From positions 177,415-241,414 of the IMG/VR virus record IMGVR_UViG_3300009034_000001: a stretch of DNA of 64,000 nucleotides. The stretch is one strand, 5' to 3'. The translations under genes were made by a program, and so were the position numbers. This DNA comes from a virus. The first letter of the stretch is position 1. Every line of letters starts with the position of its first letter. Below the pieces are notes generated by a model that saw only the letters and a program-made list of their open reading frames with translations, was not told the origin of the DNA and searched no databases. This document shows positions 40,128 to 47,179 of this stretch, in pieces.

Positions 40128-40146
40128 TTCACACCTCACACTCTTT

Positions 40147-40455
40147 CTAACCAAAGTAATTATCTAATCCCTTTAGTAGTGCTCGTAGTGCTGGTCTATT
40201 TCCAGCTAGCCTAGAGTTCAAGACATGAAGATTCTTACCTTTGTATTTAATCTGATCACATCCACAAATATACGTTGGCCACTCTGGTCGAGGCATGTGG
40301 TCCCACAGGGGACACCACGCACAACTTGAGCCACAACTTGTGCCTTTCCTAGCCATGGCAACATCACACAATGCACAATCGAGCGGATGCCCATACAAAG
40401 AGCCATGGTTCGAGATGTTATTCCTTAAAAAACGAATAATCGCTGTCTTATTCAT
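40147..40455 (-). CDS. family A Cys-pair protein, copy 17 (102 aa)
   Basis: NKTAIIRFLRNNISNHGS, CALC, CAWCPLWDHMPRPE, IKYKG, GNRPALRALLKGLDNYFG. First of the five-gene array; overlaps copy 18 by 4 bases. Confidence 0.87.
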   Translation of the reverse strand: MNKTAIIRFLRNNISNHGSLYGHPLDCALCDVAMARKGTSCGSSCAWCPLWDHMPRPEWPTYICGCDQIKYKGKNLHVLNSRLAGNRPALRALLKGLDNYFG

Positions 40456-40781
40456 TTCTTTATTTCCTCCTTACCAAAACGCGTAATTAATCCATTCAAG
40501 AGTGCACGTAGTGCTGGTCTATTTCCAACTAGAATACAATCAATCGCCAACAAAGACCTTCCCTTATATACAATCCCAGAGCAGCTATAATTACTAGTAG
40601 GTATGTAATCCCACAACGGACAATCCATACAAGTTCCCTCATAGACATCAGGGTCAAAGTCGGGGTTAAACCGCTTATCGGCCTCTTTACAAATCACACA
40701 ACCCGCCATTTCCTTACTGAACAACGAGCCATACTCTTCAATATTCCTCTTGACACATCTTATAATGGTTGTCTTCTTCAT
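40452..40781 (-). CDS. family A Cys-pair protein, copy 18 (109 aa)
   Basis: KKTTIIRCVKRNIEEYGS, CVIC, CMDCPLWDYIPTS, IVYKG, GNRPALRALLNGLITRF. ATGA overlap with copy 19. Confidence 0.87.
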   Translation of the reverse strand: MKKTTIIRCVKRNIEEYGSLFSKEMAGCVICKEADKRFNPDFDPDVYEGTCMDCPLWDYIPTSNYSCSGIVYKGRSLLAIDCILVGNRPALRALLNGLITRFGKEEIKK

Positions 40782-41098
40782 CTTTTTATTTCCTCCTTGC
40801 CAAAGTAATTAACTAATCCATTTAGCAGCGCTCGTAGTGCTGGTTTGTTTCCACGCAATCTATGCTCAAATTTGTACAGAGTTGTTCCTTTATGCCAAAT
40901 ATCTGCACAATCGGCTCTGTGACCCGGTGGTTTTGGCATGATATCCCATAATTGACAGTTATTACATTCAGATGTACCCAGTGAAGTTTTCCGCTTTTCT
41001 GCTTCCTTACACAAAACACAATTAAACGGGTCGCCATATAAAGAGCCATACGTCTCAATATTACGTTTTACAAGGCTAATAATAACTGACTTCTTCAT
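40778..41098 (-). CDS. family A Cys-pair protein, copy 19 (106 aa)
   Basis: KKSVIISLVKRNIETYGS, CVLC, CNNCQLW (Pro to Gln), IWHKG, GNKPALRALLNGLVNYF. ATGA overlap with copy 20. Confidence 0.87.
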   Translation of the reverse strand: MKKSVIISLVKRNIETYGSLYGDPFNCVLCKEAEKRKTSLGTSECNNCQLWDIMPKPPGHRADCADIWHKGTTLYKFEHRLRGNKPALRALLNGLVNYFGKEEIKR

Positions 41099-41424
41099 TT
41101 ATTAAGTCCTCCTTTTTCAAACAAGTTGATAACCCCATTTAACAATGCTCGTAGTGCTGGTTTGTTTCCTTCCAGCTCGGAATCAATCGAAATCAACGGT
41201 TTCCCTTTATACCTAATCCACCCACAGCTATTATCACTAGTAGATATGTAATCCCACAGAGGACAAGCAACACACCTACACCTGCCATAATGGTGGGAAT
41301 TATTAGGGTTAAATCTTTTACCTGCCACATCACAAAGTGCACAGGTTGTAAGTTTATCACTAAATAACGAGCCATACTTCTCGATATTCCTCTTGACACA
41401 TCTTATAATGACTGACTTCTTCAT
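41095..41424 (-). CDS. family A Cys-pair protein, copy 20 (109 aa)
   Basis: KKSVIIRCVKRNIEKYGS, CALC, a centre YGRCRCVACPLWDYIST and SCGWIRYKG almost identical to copy 13, and GNKPALRALLNGVINLF. ATGA overlap with copy 21. Confidence 0.87.
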   Translation of the reverse strand: MKKSVIIRCVKRNIEKYGSLFSDKLTTCALCDVAGKRFNPNNSHHYGRCRCVACPLWDYISTSDNSCGWIRYKGKPLISIDSELEGNKPALRALLNGVINLFEKGGLNK

Positions 41425-41759
41425 TTGTTTAATTCTCCTTTATTAAAAGCGTTGATAAGTCCATTTAATAACGCTCGAAGAGCTGGTTTATTGCCATTCA
41501 AGAAGTAATCAGAAGCAAAAAGTTTTGCTCCTTTGTAGAGAATGTCAGAACATTCTGAATACCTACCAGATGGTCTTGTTATGTGATTCCACAATGGACA
41601 GAGGTCACATTCAAGTACCATTTCGAAAACCTTCCAATCCGTTTGAGAAGCACGCTTTTGTGCTCCCTTACAAAGAATGCAATCATCTGGAATTCCGTAT
41701 AACGACCCATACTTCTCAATATTCCTTTTGATGCATCTTATAATAGCTGAAACCTTCAT
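41421..41759 (-). CDS. family A Cys-pair protein, copy 21 (112 aa)
   Basis: KVSAIIRCIKRNIEKYGS, CILC, CDLCPLWNHITRPS, ILYKG, GNKPALRALLNGLINAF. First translated gene of the array; its ATG overlaps the upstream stop by 4 bases. Confidence 0.87.
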   Translation of the reverse strand: MKVSAIIRCIKRNIEKYGSLYGIPDDCILCKGAQKRASQTDWKVFEMVLECDLCPLWNHITRPSGRYSECSDILYKGAKLFASDYFLNGNKPALRALLNGLINAFNKGELNK

Positions 41760-41986
41760 ATCGGCATCCCCCTATCATATCTTGTATTGCGCACTACTGT
41801 GTCCTTATCAACAGTATATCTCACTTTACACAATGTGCATTTAAAAGCCAAATCACCACAAGCATATGAAGCACAACCTCTAGAATGTAATACTAAATTT
41901 GTGCCACAATCAGGACAAATTCCATGTTCTACGCATTCCTTTCTAAACTTTCTACGCTTTAGTATAACAACTGGATCATTCATCAT
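41756..41986 (-). CDS. zinc-ribbon protein, 76 aa
   Basis: ATG 5-8 bases after GGAGG. CVEHGICPDCGTNLVLHSRG with C-rich YACGDLAFKCTLCKVRY: up to two zinc sites. Leader gene for the 40-42 kb array; coupled by ATGA. Confidence 0.68.
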   Translation of the reverse strand: MMNDPVVILKRRKFRKECVEHGICPDCGTNLVLHSRGCASYACGDLAFKCTLCKVRYTVDKDTVVRNTRYDRGMPI

Positions 41987-41997
41987 CCTTACCTCCA

Positions 41998-42198
41998 CTA
42001 TATTTTAACGTCTATATCTAAATATTCTAGAAGCAAACGAGCACACGCAACCACAGCTGCCCAACATCTTCTTGCGTCTACAAGTGAATCGAATTTATAC
42101 TCTTCATCCTCCGGATGAAGAAATTTGTGACGCAGACATGTGCCACTTTCATCCCATTCTTCCTCAACGATAGATATGCGTACTTTATATCTCCACAT
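41998..42198 (-). CDS. hypothetical protein, 66 aa
   Basis: MWRYKVRISIVEEEWDESGT; beta then helix. First gene after promoter copy 4; SD GGAGGAAAA. Confidence 0.68.
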   Translation of the reverse strand: MWRYKVRISIVEEEWDESGTCLRHKFLHPEDEEYKFDSLVDARRCWAAVVACARLLLEYLDIDVKI

Positions 42199-42279
42199 TT
42201 TTCCTCCAATCCATTTGTGATTTTCTTTACTGTGGTAGGTTCATAATAATTGTAGGTTAATTTTTTTTAGTTAAATTGA

Positions 42280-42341
42280 TTTTATATAATATACCAATTT
42301 TTAGGTTTAACTTCAAGGGGGACCCTAAAATATTTTTGTAC
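42280..42341 (-). promoter_or_regulatory. repeated leftward promoter, copy 4
   Basis: Minus strand: GTACAAAAATATTTTA, GGGTCCCCC, TTGAAG (complement of 42311-42316), 17-base spacer, TATATT (complement of 42288-42293), then AATTTAACTAAAAAAAATT shared with copy 6. Likely drives the family A arrays. Confidence 0.85.
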
Positions 42342-42363
42342 TGTGTTGATATGTCATCCCTTG

Positions 42364-42441
42364 TTAACCTTTTGGCCAAGTTGCTATCAGTAAAGTGACC
42401 ATTGCAGCCCAAAACAACAATCTCCATCCCCACTTGCCCAT
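42364..42441 (-). CDS. single-span membrane peptide, 25 aa
   Basis: ATG 5 bases after GGAGG (second of two ATG). MGKWGWRLLFWAAMVTLLIA; lies between promoter copy 4 and family B. Confidence 0.52.
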   Translation of the reverse strand: MGKWGWRLLFWAAMVTLLIATWPKG

Positions 42442-42484
42442 CATAACCTCCTATTGAGTAATATACTCTTTCAAATCAACAAAT

Positions 42485-42805
42485 TTACCGGGGGTCACCC
42501 GATACCGAAACTTTCATCCAAACTTCGCCGTTGAAGAGGTCAGAAACAAAATGTCTACCATTGCATTTATTATCAAGATAACATTCAGTAGTCTTCCCGT
42601 CAGAACCCGAAGCCAGAAAGATGTCACTACACATGGTAAATTCTTCCTTGAAGACTTTGTTGCCTCTCCCCCCAGGAACAATATAACGTCTAACCGCAAA
42701 ATCCTTTTTTAGCTTGTGCCTCTCATCATAGAGAACTCTAATCCAACGATTGAATTTAAAATGTTCTCTTTCGTACCTTTCCTTTAATGTAGATTGATCA
42801 CACAT
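42485..42805 (-). CDS. family B protein, copy 1 (106 aa)
   Basis: Seven-member tandem family. Shared plan: MCDQSTLKERYEREH start, W-I-R-V-x-Y-D-E-R-H-K-L-K, an RRYIVPGGRGNKV block, EFTMCSDIFLA, TTECYL, then FVSDLFNGEVWM. Beta-rich, no Cys pairs conserved beyond the N-terminal one. Function unknown. Confidence 0.85.
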   Translation of the reverse strand: MCDQSTLKERYEREHFKFNRWIRVLYDERHKLKKDFAVRRYIVPGGRGNKVFKEEFTMCSDIFLASGSDGKTTECYLDNKCNGRHFVSDLFNGEVWMKVSVSGDPR

Positions 42806-42849
42806 CTTTTGTGTCCTCCTTCTAAATAAGTTTAATCAAACCAAATTAT

Positions 42850-43176
42850 TTAACAATCTGCATCCTCACAAATCCAAACTTCGCCATTAAAGAGAAGACT
42901 AACAAAACCGGTCCGACATGTCATAACGGCATCATGATACAAATAATGCTCGGTTGTCTTCCCGGCGCTCTCAGTCAGAAAAATATCCGAATCCATCCAA
43001 AATTGGTACAAACTGACTTTGTCATTCCCCACGGGAGGGATAACATAACGCCTAACAAACACGCCAGTTTTTAGTTTGTGCCTCTCATCGTAAGGGACTC
43101 TAATCCAACGAGGAACGCATTTATCTTTAATCTGTTCCCTTTCATACCTTTCCTTTAATGTAGATTGATCGCACAT
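42850..43176 (-). CDS. family B protein, copy 2 (108 aa)
   Basis: MCDQSTLKERYEREQIKDK, WIRVPYDERHKLK, QFWMDSDIFLTES, TTEHYLY, FVSLLFNGEVWI. SD GGAGGATACAAAAG. Confidence 0.85.
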   Translation of the reverse strand: MCDQSTLKERYEREQIKDKCVPRWIRVPYDERHKLKTGVFVRRYVIPPVGNDKVSLYQFWMDSDIFLTESAGKTTEHYLYHDAVMTCRTGFVSLLFNGEVWICEDADC

Positions 43177-43206
43177 CTTTTGTATCCTCCCTCTAAATAA
43201 GTTTAA

Positions 43207-43548
43207 TCAAACCTGAGACCAAATACGCATCCAAACTTCGCCACGGAAGAGGTCTCCAACATAACCCCTTTTTCCAATCGATGCTTGTCCAGGCAAAATT
43301 TCATCATGGTACATATAAGCAGTTGTTGTCCTCCCGTTGTAACCCTTTGTAAGAAAAATGTCAGAATCCATCCAAAAGTCATGTACTTCAACATGGTCAC
43401 TCCCAGTAGGGACAAAATAGCGCCTAACCCTAGTACCCGATTTTAGCTTGTGTCGCTCATCAAAGGGAACCAGAACCCAACTAGGAACGCATTTATCTTT
43501 ATTCTGTTCCCTTTCATGTCTTTCCTTTAATGAAAGTTTAATACACAT
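43207..43548 (-). CDS. family B protein, copy 3 (113 aa)
   Basis: MCIKLSLKERHEREQNKDK, WVLVPFDERHKLK, DFWMDSDIFLTKGYNGRTTT, then an inserted GQASIGKRGYVGDLFRG. SD GGAGGTATAAACG. Confidence 0.85.
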   Translation of the reverse strand: MCIKLSLKERHEREQNKDKCVPSWVLVPFDERHKLKSGTRVRRYFVPTGSDHVEVHDFWMDSDIFLTKGYNGRTTTAYMYHDEILPGQASIGKRGYVGDLFRGEVWMRIWSQV

Positions 43549-43592
43549 CGTTTATACCTCCTTTCGGTGGTTAATAAAACCAAGTTATTTAT

Positions 43593-43997
43593 TCAGCAAC
43601 CCGTGAGCACCAAAATCCAAACTTCATCCATAAACAGATCCTGAACAAAACCACTCCGTCCCCCTATATTTTTCGAGTCCTTAACAAAACCCTTCCGTTC
43701 CCCCATCTTACTCGAGGGTACTGGCCCAGGCGGAGGATGATACAAATAACACTCCGTAGTCTTCCCGTTGTAACCCTCCGTCAGAAAAATGTCCGAATCA
43801 AGCCAAAATTCTTGCATGGAGACTTTGCCACTATTTCCCACCTTAACGTAGCGCCTAACAAACATACCAGCTTTTAGCTGGTGTCTCCGTTCAAAGGGAA
43901 CCATAATCCAACGAGGAACGCACGTTTTCTGTTGCTTTTCATATCTTTCCTTTAATGTAACTTTAAAAAAATCAGTAGCTGCTGGAAAATCGAACAT
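43593..43997 (-). CDS. family B protein, copy 4, enlarged (134 aa)
   Basis: MFDFPAATDFFKVTLKERYE: extra N-terminus; WIMVPFERRHQLK, EFWLDSDIFLTEGYNGKTTE; the end contains a short direct repeat (KGFVKDSKNIGG / SGFVQDLF), suggesting slippage. Confidence 0.83.
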   Translation of the reverse strand: MFDFPAATDFFKVTLKERYEKQQKTCVPRWIMVPFERRHQLKAGMFVRRYVKVGNSGKVSMQEFWLDSDIFLTEGYNGKTTECYLYHPPPGPVPSSKMGERKGFVKDSKNIGGRSGFVQDLFMDEVWILVLTGC

Positions 43998-44021
43998 TAC
44001 TTATTCCCCCCTTTCATTACT

Positions 44022-44228
44022 TTAAAAAAGACTGGATATGGCTCTTCTAATATGATAAAGAAAACCTTTATCATTTGGTAGTGTATAAAGCATAAGCCCA
44101 TTTGCAATCTTGCGAACAAAGTACTCTTCGCCTTTATAGTGAAAACAATAACACGTGTTGAGTGCCATATCATCGGTGTTGACTTCTACTACGCCCTGTC
44201 GTATTCCAATCGGCCATTGCGTTTCCAT
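44022..44228 (-). CDS. hypothetical protein, 68 aa
   Basis: METQWPIGIRQGVVEVNTDD, then CYCFHYKGEEYFVRK and a hydrophobic end. SD GGGGGCGGATATAG. Unknown. Confidence 0.66.
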   Translation of the reverse strand: METQWPIGIRQGVVEVNTDDMALNTCYCFHYKGEEYFVRKIANGLMLYTLPNDKGFLYHIRRAISSLF

Positions 44229-44241
44229 CTATATCCGCCCC

Positions 44242-44343
44242 CTATTTAATATGATTTATTACACATTCTACTGTCATAACAGCAGCAAATGCCGTTATGA
44301 CTGAAATAACCACATAATAAAGTATACCCATTAGTTTCTTCAT
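44242..44343 (-). CDS. single-span membrane peptide, 33 aa
   Basis: ATG after GGAGTTTGAA. MKKLMGILYYVVISVITAFA then AVMTVECVI. Unknown. Confidence 0.55.
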   Translation of the reverse strand: MKKLMGILYYVVISVITAFAAVMTVECVINHIK

Positions 44344-44368
44344 TTCAAACTCCGTTGTTTATTCTGAT

Positions 44369-44692
44369 TTACTCAAAAGGGAATACATCTGCCAACAGTG
44401 AACTTACATTCACCACTAAAGACTCTTCCGAGTCAGAACCCTTGTTATATCCCAGCCAGTCACCGCCCCTATCGCTATCCATCCACCACTGACCATCACC
44501 AAGTTCGTTCTCGACTTGTTTTTTCCAACTTTTTAACAATTCTCTTAATTTCTTTTCCATCTTTACCCTCTCTTCATCTTTTTTGGCTTTATCCAAAACA
44601 TCTTTTTGCTTATCATATAATTCCTTGCAACGCTTCTTAAAAGACCTTTTGCCATCTTCCCTCAAAAGGTCTATCAAAGTGATTTCTCCCAT
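44369..44692 (-). CDS. coiled-coil hypothetical protein, 107 aa
   Basis: Heptad-rich acidic/basic centre (KQKDVLDKAKKDEERVKMEK), then GDGQWWMDSDRGGDW, like the WMDSD segment of family B but otherwise different. SD GGAGATGAAATC. Confidence 0.66.
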   Translation of the reverse strand: MGEITLIDLLREDGKRSFKKRCKELYDKQKDVLDKAKKDEERVKMEKKLRELLKSWKKQVENELGDGQWWMDSDRGGDWLGYNKGSDSEESLVVNVSSLLADVFPFE

Positions 44693-44711
44693 GATTTCAT
44701 CTCCTTCTATC

Positions 44712-44945
44712 TTACGTTACAATAAGTCCAAATACGACCGCAATGCTCGCTCCGAACCATGTGCACCACAAATCGTCCCACTCAGGCGTTCCATAACCTA
44801 ACATATCTAACAATTCCTTTGCCACGCCAAATGCGAATCCGGCAAAATAAAGTGGCGACCATGCCATTCCTAACAAAGATAGCATACAACCCACTATAAG
44901 ATGCGCTATTTTATCTCTTCTCAATGTAATATCCCAATGACCCAT
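44712..44945 (-). CDS. DUF2279/YfiM-like membrane protein, 77 aa
   Basis: DKIAHLIVGCMLSLLG, then FGVAKELLDMLGYG and WDDLWCTWFGASIAV: the D-K-x-x-H...G-x-x-K-E-x-x-D pattern of YfiM-like small integral membrane proteins. Two spans. SD GGGGG. Confidence 0.66.
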   Translation of the reverse strand: MGHWDITLRRDKIAHLIVGCMLSLLGMAWSPLYFAGFAFGVAKELLDMLGYGTPEWDDLWCTWFGASIAVVFGLIVT

Positions 44946-45028
44946 ATAAAATCCCCCATATTTTTTTTGCCCGTCCCAAATTAAATAATACAGTTAAAGA
45001 TATGTCGTTTACCTCCTTTTCGTACTCC

Positions 45029-45173
45029 GAGGGAATCAAACCCTCATCCGCTATTGTCATACTAGGGCTCACGGCTACTAGAAACATCATGAGTCATTAC
45101 ACGACACAGCACAATGTTACCGTGAGCCCGGCACCCCCTCGATCTCCGCCTTTCCGCAGATGCCGCAAGGCGG
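45029..45173 (-). other. GC-rich candidate structured RNA
   Basis: Within a 299-base gap without a firm gene. On the minus strand: a 7-bp stem CCGCCTT/AAGGCGG, a 10-bp perfect stem GGGCTCACGG/CCGTGAGCCC (45120-45129 with 45065-45074), and a T-arm-like GAGGG-TTTGATT-CCCTC. No complementary acceptor strand is found, so it is not a tRNA. Markedly more GC-rich than its flanks. Confidence 0.5.
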
Positions 45174-45215
45174 AAGCCTACTCAAACACAGATATAGCTG
45201 ACACGGCCAGTCCAA
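45117..45215 (-). CDS. possible small CGICG-type zinc protein or remnant, 32 aa
   Basis: TTG start 9 bases after GGAGG. Reads LPPCGICGKAEIEGVPGSR then TAA; past the stop the frame continues HCAVSCND, recalling the second Cys pair of Lar-like restriction-alleviation zinc proteins. Overlaps the structured RNA candidate. Either a broken gene or a chance frame. Confidence 0.3.
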   Translation of the reverse strand: MDWPCQLYLCLSRLPPCGICGKAEIEGVPGSR

Positions 45216-45244
45216 ATTCAAACACCTCCATATAAACCGCACTG

Positions 45245-45562
45245 CTACTCGTACACGTACATCATCCATACTTCGCAGTTAAAGAGGTCACTAACATAAT
45301 ACTTGGTGACATCACCTTTTCGGTTATAACATTCTTCAGTTACCGAGTTATAGTTTGGAGCCAAATAGATGTCAGTACCCATAGTAAATTCTTTCATATA
45401 GACACAAGTACTTCCTGCTGTAAGGATAAAAGCTCTGACTACCTTATCCTTCTTCAATACATGTCTTTGGTCATAAGGCACATGACACCAACGGTCATAG
45501 TGTGGTACCTGCTCTCTGAGCCATCGATCTCTTAAACATGGTTTATCATCCATTTCTTTCAC
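45245..45562 (-). CDS. family B protein, copy 5 (105 aa)
   Basis: MKEMDDKPCLRDRWLREQ, then WCHVPYDQRHVLKKDKVV and YMKEFTMGTDIYLAPNY, VSDLFNCEVWMM. Confidence 0.85.
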   Translation of the reverse strand: MKEMDDKPCLRDRWLREQVPHYDRWCHVPYDQRHVLKKDKVVRAFILTAGSTCVYMKEFTMGTDIYLAPNYNSVTEECYNRKGDVTKYYVSDLFNCEVWMMYVYE

Positions 45563-45586
45563 CTCTTTTAAATATACTCCGTACTG

Positions 45587-45892
45587 TTACGCGTACATCC
45601 GCCATACCTCTCCGTTAAAAAGGTCACTAACAAAATATTCGATATCACAACCTCTTTTCTTATAACATTCCGTAGTTAACTTGGAAAAGCCTCCTGACGA
45701 TAAATAGATGTCAGTACCCATAGTAAATTCTTCCATGTGAACACAATCTCTTCCAAATGGAACGGCATAACATCTAATCCTAATGCCCTTCTTTAATAAA
45801 TGTCTCTGGTCGTGACGCACTTGAGTCCAATAACAATCGACAGGTGACTGTTCCTTCATGTATCTATCTCTTAAAGTAGGTTCGCCGCACAA
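45587..45892 (-). CDS. family B protein, copy 6 (101 aa)
   Basis: MCGEPTLRDRYMKEQ, HDQRHLLKKGIRIR, EEFTMGTDIYLSSGG, TTECYKKRG, FVSDLFNGEVWRM. Closest to copies 5 and 7. Confidence 0.85.
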   Translation of the reverse strand: MCGEPTLRDRYMKEQSPVDCYWTQVRHDQRHLLKKGIRIRCYAVPFGRDCVHMEEFTMGTDIYLSSGGFSKLTTECYKKRGCDIEYFVSDLFNGEVWRMYA

Positions 45893-45916
45893 TTTCTTTC
45901 ACCTCCTTTATTCTCA

Positions 45917-46222
45917 CTAAATATCTTTACTTTTTATCCACACCTCTCCGTTAAACAGATCACTAACAAAGCGTACGTCACTGTAGCCGTATTCCCTATA
46001 GTATTGAATGGTTTTTAAGTTAGTGCCCTTTCCCAAATAGATATCTGTGGCCATAGTGAATTCTTCCACGATGACTTCTTGAGTTCCAATTGGTATAATG
46101 TAACGCCTTACCCTAGTGCCACTCTTTAATAAATGTCTTTTGTTATAGGGTACACATTTCCAGTTGTCATTATCGTATGTCTCCCTGAGATGCCGATCCC
46201 TTAAACAAGGTTTGTCACACAT
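45917..46222 (-). CDS. family B protein, copy 7 (101 aa)
   Basis: MCDKPCLRDRHLRETYDNDN, WKCVPYNKRHLLKSG, EEFTMATDIYLGKG, FVSDLFNGEVWIKS. SD GGGGTGAAAAGAT. Confidence 0.85.
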   Translation of the reverse strand: MCDKPCLRDRHLRETYDNDNWKCVPYNKRHLLKSGTRVRRYIIPIGTQEVIVEEFTMATDIYLGKGTNLKTIQYYREYGYSDVRFVSDLFNGEVWIKSKDI

Positions 46223-46273
46223 ATCTTTTCACCCCCTTTTAGGTCTGATTGTCGAACCAATCACTATTAATCA

Positions 46274-46343
46274 ATACCGGAACACCCGCCACCGTATCGG
46301 CGCGCCACGGCATTTAACCGCCGAATAACAAGTGTTCCGGTAT
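46274..46343 (-). other. 12-bp inverted repeat enclosing interleaved pairs
   Basis: ATACCGGAACAC (46332-46343 side) and GTGTTCCGGTAT (46274-46285) pair perfectly. Inside, TCGGCG/CGCCGA and CCGT/ACGG alternate, allowing a pseudoknot or a choice of two hairpins. It lies just 3' of a membrane-protein gene whose C-terminal codons are duplicated into the repeat. Confidence 0.5.
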
Positions 46344-46351
46344 ATCTTTCT

Positions 46352-46516
46352 TTAACCAAATAATGGATGTTCCGATATATCTTTCTTTTCGCCGTCCCCA
46401 ATGGTTCCTACGGATCCCCAAAATATCTTACCCGCAAGGTGAAAACCCAACCCAAATGCAAACCCAAGTACCACGGTAAGTCCAAACAAAACCGCCAATT
46501 CATGTACATCAAACAT
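46352..46516 (-). CDS. single-span membrane protein, 54 aa
   Basis: ATG after GGAGGGTAAAG. Hydrophobic AVLFGLTVVLGFAFGLGFHL; ends KKDISEHPLFG. A copy of that coding end (KKDIPEHLLFGG) follows after the stop, a recent tandem duplication. Confidence 0.65.
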   Translation of the reverse strand: MFDVHELAVLFGLTVVLGFAFGLGFHLAGKIFWGSVGTIGDGEKKDISEHPLFG

Positions 46517-46727
46517 CTTTACCCTCCTTTTTTGGCTCTACGTTAATCAGTACCGTGCCGGAAGCATAAACGACTTTTCCATCTTTATAATGTACTTCCC
46601 AAAAAGGGTTGTTTGGCTCTGGTGTACATATATGAGTAATGCCGCCAGTCACCAAGAGTCTGTCCCCAACCCTAAAGGTCATTACTACTTTATTTTCCTT
46701 TTCTATTTCAATAAATTCTCGACTCAT
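46509..46727 (-). CDS. small SH3-like protein, 72 aa
   Basis: ATG 9 bases after GGAGG. VVMTFRVGDRLLVTGGITH and FWEVHYKDGKVVY suggest a small beta barrel. Unknown. Confidence 0.65.
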   Translation of the reverse strand: MSREFIEIEKENKVVMTFRVGDRLLVTGGITHICTPEPNNPFWEVHYKDGKVVYASGTVLINVEPKKEGKDV

Positions 46728-46764
46728 AATTCTATGCCTCCTGCCAAAGTTTTTTTTACTCATA

Positions 46765-46959
46765 CTAAATAGCTTGAAGCCTTAACCCGAGTTCTTCTTT
46801 TGTAAGATGAAGTTCATCTATTCTCTTTTTTGACTTATACACTATCCCAAATCCCGTCCCGTCTACAAACAGTAGTCTGAAGTCCTCGAATTCGTTTGAA
46901 TGTTTATTTAGGCTTGCTAACATCTGTTTTTCATCTAGCGCCTTTGATAACCGCCACAT
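46765..46959 (-). CDS. hypothetical protein, 64 aa
   Basis: MWRLSKALDEKQMLASLNKH; alpha/beta, ends KEELGLRLQAI. SD GGAGGGTAGAGT. Confidence 0.66.
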   Translation of the reverse strand: MWRLSKALDEKQMLASLNKHSNEFEDFRLLFVDGTGFGIVYKSKKRIDELHLTKEELGLRLQAI

Positions 46960-46962
46960 ACT

Positions 46963-47175
46963 CTACCCTCCTAAAATGGCTTTTAGACATCTTCCCCTTC
47001 GCCTGCATCTAACACGGCCAGTTTCTATATTTTGCAAATAACACTCCGCATTATAAGTTCGCGGTTTAGTAAATCCCGGTCCCCCGTTCTTATAAGCAAC
47101 GTCCGACAATTGCATGTAGCTCGGGACAGATATCATAGTAAAGAATCTTCTTACCCGTTGCCATAACCCCTCCAC
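46963..47175 (-). CDS. hypothetical protein, 70 aa, start uncertain
   Basis: GTG start is poorly spaced from the SD. Ends in an Arg-Cys rich RVRCRRRGRCLKAI. An overlapping frame beginning at an ATG after GGAGGGG (MATGKKILYYDICPELHAIV, 24 aa) competes, so a frameshift near the start is possible. Confidence 0.45.
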   Translation of the reverse strand: MEGLWQRVRRFFTMISVPSYMQLSDVAYKNGGPGFTKPRTYNAECYLQNIETGRVRCRRRGRCLKAILGG

Positions 47176-47179
47176 GCCT

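Noticed and set aside
28656-41759. CRISPR-like repeat array
   Set aside because: The regularly spaced near-repeats at 34-36 kb and 40-42 kb are whole coding units of ~310-340 bases with open frames, not short repeats with spacers.
45020-45200. Possible second tRNA
   Set aside because: The GAGGG-TTTGATT-CCCTC arm looks like a T-arm, but the loop lacks the invariant C56 and no matching acceptor, D or anticodon arm exists nearby.
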